Source: Saccharofermentans sp. (lineage in GTDB: Bacteria; Bacillota; Clostridia; Saccharofermentanales; Saccharofermentanaceae). From it: a stretch of 41,866 nt of DNA. Positions within the stretch are counted from its first letter, which is position 1. The number at the start of each line of letters is the position of its first letter. Location of the stretch: positions 1 through 41,866 of the forward strand of contig JAKSRC010000015.1 in NCBI GenBank assembly GCA_024403855.1. Direction: 5' to 3'. The notes beneath the pieces were generated by a model, which worked only from the letters and a program-made list of their open reading frames with translations, was not told the DNA's origin and did not search any database. Below are positions 38,400 through 41,866 of this stretch, in pieces. The position numbers and the translations under genes were made by a program.

Positions 38400-39838
38400 T
38401 ACTTCATTCCGTTAAGAATATCGATCAGGGTCTTGCTGACAACCTGGTGATCAGCCTTGCCCTTGAGAGCTCTCATTGACTGACCGATGAGGAAGTTAAG
38501 ATTCTTCTCTTCACCAGCGAGATAGCCGTTTACAGCCTTCTCGTTAGCAGCAATTATCTCCTTGATTACAGGTTCGATGCTTCCGGCATCAGTAACCATT
38601 GCAAGACCATTGTCAGCGATGTACTTCTCAGGATCTGTACCGTTAAGGAAAGCCTCTTCAAGAGCCTTCTGGCCTGACTTTCTGTTGATCTTATTCTCAT
38701 TTACGAGGTTGATGATCTTGCCCATGAGCTTGCCGTCGAAATCGATATCAGCAGCAAGGATCTTGGCATCCTTACAGAACTTGAGAAGGTCTGTCATAAG
38801 CCAGTTGGAGCATTCCTTAGGGTTAGGGCATACTTCGCATGCAGCCTCGAAAACCTTTACGAGAGCAGGTGTTCCTGTAATGATCTCAGCATCGTATTCA
38901 GGAAGACCGAGTTCTTTTACGTATCTCTCGCGCTTAGCATCAGCAAATTCAGGAAGACTTGCTCTTACCTTGTCGAGGAACTCCTCGGAAATGTTGATAG
39001 GCATGAGGTCCGGATCAGGGAAATACTTGTAATCCTGGGCATTTTCCTTTGAACGCATGGAGTATGTGTACTCCTGCTCATCGTCCCAACGTCTTGTCTC
39101 CTGAACAACCTTGCCGCCTGCTTCGATAAGGTCAATCTGTCTGTCGCGCTCATATTCAATAGCACGCTCGATTGCCTTAAGGCTTGCAATATTCTTCATC
39201 TCTGTTCTGGTGCCGAATTCCTTCTGGCCAACAGGTCTTACAGAGAGGTTAACGTCAGCTCTCATGGAACCTTCCTGCATCTTACAGTCGGAAATTCCAA
39301 GATACTGCATCGTATCTCTGAGCTTTTCGAGATATGCGATAACTTCTTCACCGCTTCTGAAGTCAGGCTCGGAAACGATCTCAAGGAGCGGAACGCCGCA
39401 ACGGTTGAAATCGACCATTGTCATGCCTGTAGCAGGATCGTGAACGAGCTTTCCTGCGTCTTCTTCCATGTGAATCTCATGGATACCGATAGACTTCATA
39501 CCCTTGGATGTGTTGATATCAACATGTCCATTTCTGCAGATCGGGAAATAGAGCTGAGAAATCTGATATGCCTTAGGAAGGTCAGGATAGAAATAATTCT
39601 TACGGTCGAACTTATTGTTCCTTGTGATGTCGCAGTTAAGTGCAAGTCCTGCCTTTACGGCATACTCGACTACCTGCTTGTTCAATGTAGGAAGTGTTCC
39701 GGGCATACCGGAGCAGACTTCGCAAACGTGTGTATTAGGCTCGCCTCCGAATTTGGCAGAGCATCCGCAGAAGATCTTTGTTTCTGTCGAGAGCTCGCAG
39801 TGTACTTCGAGGCCGATTACCATCTCATAATCCTGCAT
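38399..39838 (-). CDS. gatB: Asp/Glu-tRNA amidotransferase subunit B
   Basis: Kinase and tRNA-binding part of GatCAB, which converts Glu-tRNA-Gln (and Asp-tRNA-Asn) to the amide form. The 479-residue length is standard. The start MQDYEMVIGLEVHCELST, the zinc-binding cysteines (FCGCSAKFG and VCEVCSGMPG), FYPDLPKAYQISQ and FNRCGVPLLEIVSEPDFRS are family signatures. The C-terminal helical and YqeY-like tail domain is complete. It follows gatA by 3 bp and overlaps the next gene. Its presence implies that the organism probably lacks a direct Gln-tRNA synthetase. Confidence 0.97.
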   Translation of the reverse strand: MQDYEMVIGLEVHCELSTETKIFCGCSAKFGGEPNTHVCEVCSGMPGTLPTLNKQVVEYAVKAGLALNCDITRNNKFDRKNYFYPDLPKAYQISQLYFPICRNGHVDINTSKGMKSIGIHEIHMEEDAGKLVHDPATGMTMVDFNRCGVPLLEIVSEPDFRSGEEVIAYLEKLRDTMQYLGISDCKMQEGSMRADVNLSVRPVGQKEFGTRTEMKNIASLKAIERAIEYERDRQIDLIEAGGKVVQETRRWDDEQEYTYSMRSKENAQDYKYFPDPDLMPINISEEFLDKVRASLPEFADAKRERYVKELGLPEYDAEIITGTPALVKVFEAACEVCPNPKECSNWLMTDLLKFCKDAKILAADIDFDGKLMGKIINLVNENKINRKSGQKALEEAFLNGTDPEKYIADNGLAMVTDAGSIEPVIKEIIAANEKAVNGYLAGEEKNLNFLIGQSMRALKGKADHQVVSKTLIDILNGMK

Positions 39839-39841
39839 AAC

Positions 39842-41338
39842 TTAGCCCTCCCCTCTCAATGCTTCTTCAGGGATCTTATTTTCGAACCCTTCTGATGCCG
39901 TAGCCTTTTGGAAAGCATTAGCGACACCGATAATCTTTTCTTCAGAGAATCTCTTTCCCATGATCTGGAGACCTACAGGAAGACCCTCAGTTGTGAAACC
40001 ACAAGGTACAGACATCGCAGGAATACCAACGATGTTGATAAGTACCGTGCAGATATCTCCGAGATACATCTTCAAAGGATCCGTAAGGCTCTCACCCTGC
40101 TTCGGAGCAGCTGTAGGAGCAACAGGTCCCAAAATTGCATCGTACTTTGTAAATGCTTCGTCGAAAGCCTGCTTGATCAGGTTCTTAACTCTCAATGCCT
40201 TGTTGTAGTATGCATCGTAGTAACCGGAAGAAAGAACGAAGTTACCGAGCATGATTCTTCTCTTAACTTCAAGACCGAAGCCTTCACTTCTGGACTTGAT
40301 ATAGAGCTGACCTAAATCCTCAATGCCCTCAGGTCTGAAACCGTACTTAACGCCGTCATATCTTGAGAGGTTTGAGCATGCCTCAGCGCAGCAGATGATG
40401 TAATAAGTAGGGATAGCATACTTGATGATAGGCATGGAGAATGTCTCGACTGTAGCACCCTTTGACTTCAATACTTCGACGCTTGCAAGAACAGCCTTCT
40501 TAACGTCTTCGTCGATACCGTCACCGAGATACTCCTCAGGAATACCGAATGTCTTGCCGGAAAGGTCGTAATTCTCAACTTCAGCAAGATCGATCTTCTC
40601 AGATTCAAGTGAAGACTGATCTTTCTGGTCCTTGCCACTGATTACATTGAATACAGCAGCAATATCTTCAGCCTTTCTTCCGATAGGTCCGATCTGGTCC
40701 AAAGAAGAAGCGAAAGCAACAAGTCCATATCTTGATACTGAACCATATGTCGGCTTAAGTCCTGTAACGCCACAGAAAGAAGCAGGCTGTCTGATGGATC
40801 CGCCTGTATCTGAACCTAAAGCGACAGGTGCAAGAGCAGCTGCAACGCATGCTGCAGAACCGCCGGAAGAACCGCCCGGTACTCTTGTCTTATCCCACGG
40901 GTTGGATGTAATGCCAAAATAGCTTGTCTCAGTAGTTGAGCCCATTGCGAACTCATCCATGTTGGTCTTACCAAGGATAATCATGCCCTCAGCTTCAATC
41001 TTTCTGATAACCTCTGCATCGTAGGGAGGAATGAAGTTGCCAAGCATCTTGGATGCACAGGTTGTCTTGATTCCCTTTGTGCAGATATTGTCCTTGATAG
41101 CGATAGGAACGCCGGCAAGAGGACCTGTAAGTGTTCCTGCCTTGATTGCCTCATCAGCCTTTTGCGCTTTGGTAAGAGCCTCATCTCTGATAACAGTGAT
41201 GTAGGACTTATATTCGCCGTCTTTTGCATCGATTGCATCGAGGAATGCCTTTGTGGCCTGGTAAGATGTGATCTTGCCTTCCTTGATTGCTGCGCCTATT
41301 TCAAGTGCGCCTAATTTACGAATTTCAATATCAGTCAT
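39842..41338 (-). CDS. gatA: Asp/Glu-tRNA amidotransferase subunit A
   Basis: Glutaminase subunit of GatCAB that releases ammonia. I chose ATG 41338, with GGGG 6 nt upstream; the longer reading overlaps gatC. The 498-residue product is an amidase-signature enzyme with the Ser-cisSer-Lys triad: Lys82 (IAIKDNI), Ser157 (PGGSSGGSAA) and Ser181 (SDTGGSIRQPA). All are present. FGITSNPWDK and the later PVAPTAAPKQGE segment are typical. It starts 10 bp after gatC and ends 3 bp before gatB. Confidence 0.97.
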   Translation of the reverse strand: MTDIEIRKLGALEIGAAIKEGKITSYQATKAFLDAIDAKDGEYKSYITVIRDEALTKAQKADEAIKAGTLTGPLAGVPIAIKDNICTKGIKTTCASKMLGNFIPPYDAEVIRKIEAEGMIILGKTNMDEFAMGSTTETSYFGITSNPWDKTRVPGGSSGGSAACVAAALAPVALGSDTGGSIRQPASFCGVTGLKPTYGSVSRYGLVAFASSLDQIGPIGRKAEDIAAVFNVISGKDQKDQSSLESEKIDLAEVENYDLSGKTFGIPEEYLGDGIDEDVKKAVLASVEVLKSKGATVETFSMPIIKYAIPTYYIICCAEACSNLSRYDGVKYGFRPEGIEDLGQLYIKSRSEGFGLEVKRRIMLGNFVLSSGYYDAYYNKALRVKNLIKQAFDEAFTKYDAILGPVAPTAAPKQGESLTDPLKMYLGDICTVLINIVGIPAMSVPCGFTTEGLPVGLQIMGKRFSEEKIIGVANAFQKATASEGFENKIPEEALRGEG

Positions 41339-41348
41339 AGCACACCCC

Positions 41349-41636
41349 TTAATCAAAGGTCTTCGGTACAAGGATCGTACCGTCCTTTGTCTCGGGTGCG
41401 TTGCTTAAGACCGCATCCCTCATATCTTCGTTAATAACAACGTCTTCACGTGTAACGTTGGCAACACCTGCAGCGTGGCTCAAAGGCTCAACGCCATTGG
41501 TATCAAGCTCTCCGAGCTGATCGATATAGCCCAGGATATCGCCTAAGTCTTTTTGAGTTCTCTCCTCATCTTCAGGGCTCAGCTCTAATCTGCCGAGGCT
41601 CTCAAGATACTGGACCAAGTCTTTTGTAATCTCCAT
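41349..41636 (-). CDS. gatC: Asp/Glu-tRNA amidotransferase subunit C
   Basis: Small subunit that ties GatA to GatB. I chose ATG 41636, with GGAG 9 nt upstream; this gives 95 residues, the family norm, starting MEITKDLVQYLESLGRLEL. A longer frame to 41762 exists but runs through the promoter. Typical parts are LDTNGVEPLSHAAGVANVTR and the ending DGTILVPKTFD. First gene of a chain gatC-gatA-gatB-CNNM-HAD-PrsA-like. Confidence 0.95.
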   Translation of the reverse strand: MEITKDLVQYLESLGRLELSPEDEERTQKDLGDILGYIDQLGELDTNGVEPLSHAAGVANVTREDVVINEDMRDAVLSNAPETKDGTILVPKTFD

Positions 41637-41682
41637 GAAATTACGCTCCATCCTTACAATAGTTAGAAATCTACAGCCTAAA

Positions 41683-41711
41683 ATTTTAACATGACGCCAT
41701 ATTTTAGTAAA
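41683..41711 (-). promoter_or_regulatory. Probable promoter of the gatCAB operon
   Basis: On the minus strand TTTACT (41711-41706) is separated by 17 nt from TAAAAT (41688-41683), matching the consensus at 4 and 5 of 6 positions. It lies about 45 nt upstream of ATG 41636. Confidence 0.6.
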
Positions 41712-41866
41712 TAAAGGGTCCGTGAAAAACCTATAGTGTTTTCCAGCCTTTTTGCGTGACATATGATGAGGCTATCTGTCCGACCTGGCAGCTGATGCCT
41801 GCTCGGAAACGCTTCCCCTCGCGAAAAAACGCTTCCCACCACCTCGACCAACCAGTCCATCATGGC
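41712..41866. other. Edge segment without a recognisable gene
   Basis: No protein family was recognised on either strand. A near-direct repeat is present: AACGCTTCCC occurs at about 41808-41817 and again at about 41829-41838. Short frames stay open on both strands, including a plus-strand one from GTG about 41756 to the window end, but without a ribosome site. The segment may be the start of a neighbouring transcription unit outside the window. Confidence 0.4.

Noticed and set aside
41637..41762. N-terminal extension of gatC
   Set aside because: It reads through the predicted promoter, and GatC is normally about 95 residues, matching ATG 41636.
41678..41863. Minus-strand 61-codon frame at the right edge
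   Set aside because: It has no ribosome site or recognisable domain and overlaps the gat promoter.

Overview
The window reads as the chromosome of a Gram-positive, low-to-mid GC member of the Clostridia (Bacillota), probably an uncultured gut or rumen lineage. The clues are a tryptophan T-box, a GltC-type LysR regulator beside glutamate synthase, a type III glutamine synthetase, an Amt-PII fusion, GatCAB, an FchA/FolD pair and strong AGGAGG-type ribosome sites. Nearly everything is on the minus strand; the only clear plus-strand gene is the LysR regulator at 30299-31186.

Layout from low to high coordinates. 1-600: a non-core segment packed with perfect inverted repeats, one small ORF and a promoter/terminator pair; it resembles a remnant or end of an integrative conjugative element. 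700-5077: a visibly A/T-rich five-gene operon with its own promoter, encoding a secreted beta-rich protein, a lipoprotein, a MacA-like adaptor, an ABC ATPase and an FtsX/MacB-type permease. This is the best candidate for an undescribed system. 5331-5551: a frameshifted zinc-ribbon gene. 5637-8573: a tight fchA-folD-rlmD operon in which rlmD carries an in-frame TGA and FolD lacks two canonical catalytic residues. 8688-9980: a secreted SH3/NlpC-P60 hydrolase. 10181-18175: rpoBC as a stand-alone operon with a consensus promoter. 18435-20036: pyrG. 20138-30084: a nitrogen assimilation operon, gltB-gltD-amt::PII-glnN, with divergent gltC. 31286-33640: trpEG behind a Trp T-box. 33781-34692: a lipoprotein. 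34835-41636: gatC-gatA-gatB-CNNM/CorC-HAD-PrsA-like, apparently one long operon.

How the genes work together. GltBD plus type III GlnN form the GS-GOGAT cycle, fed by the Amt-PII ammonium channel and probably controlled by GltC. FchA probably supplies the cyclohydrolase step that the variant FolD appears to lack. RpoB has non-consensus residues in the rifampicin pocket, which predicts natural rifamycin tolerance. The trpEG T-box reads uncharged tRNA-Trp through a UGG specifier.

Limits: no homology search or folding was run. Family calls rest on motifs and remembered family features, and base composition was judged by eye. No rRNA, tRNA or CRISPR array was recognised.
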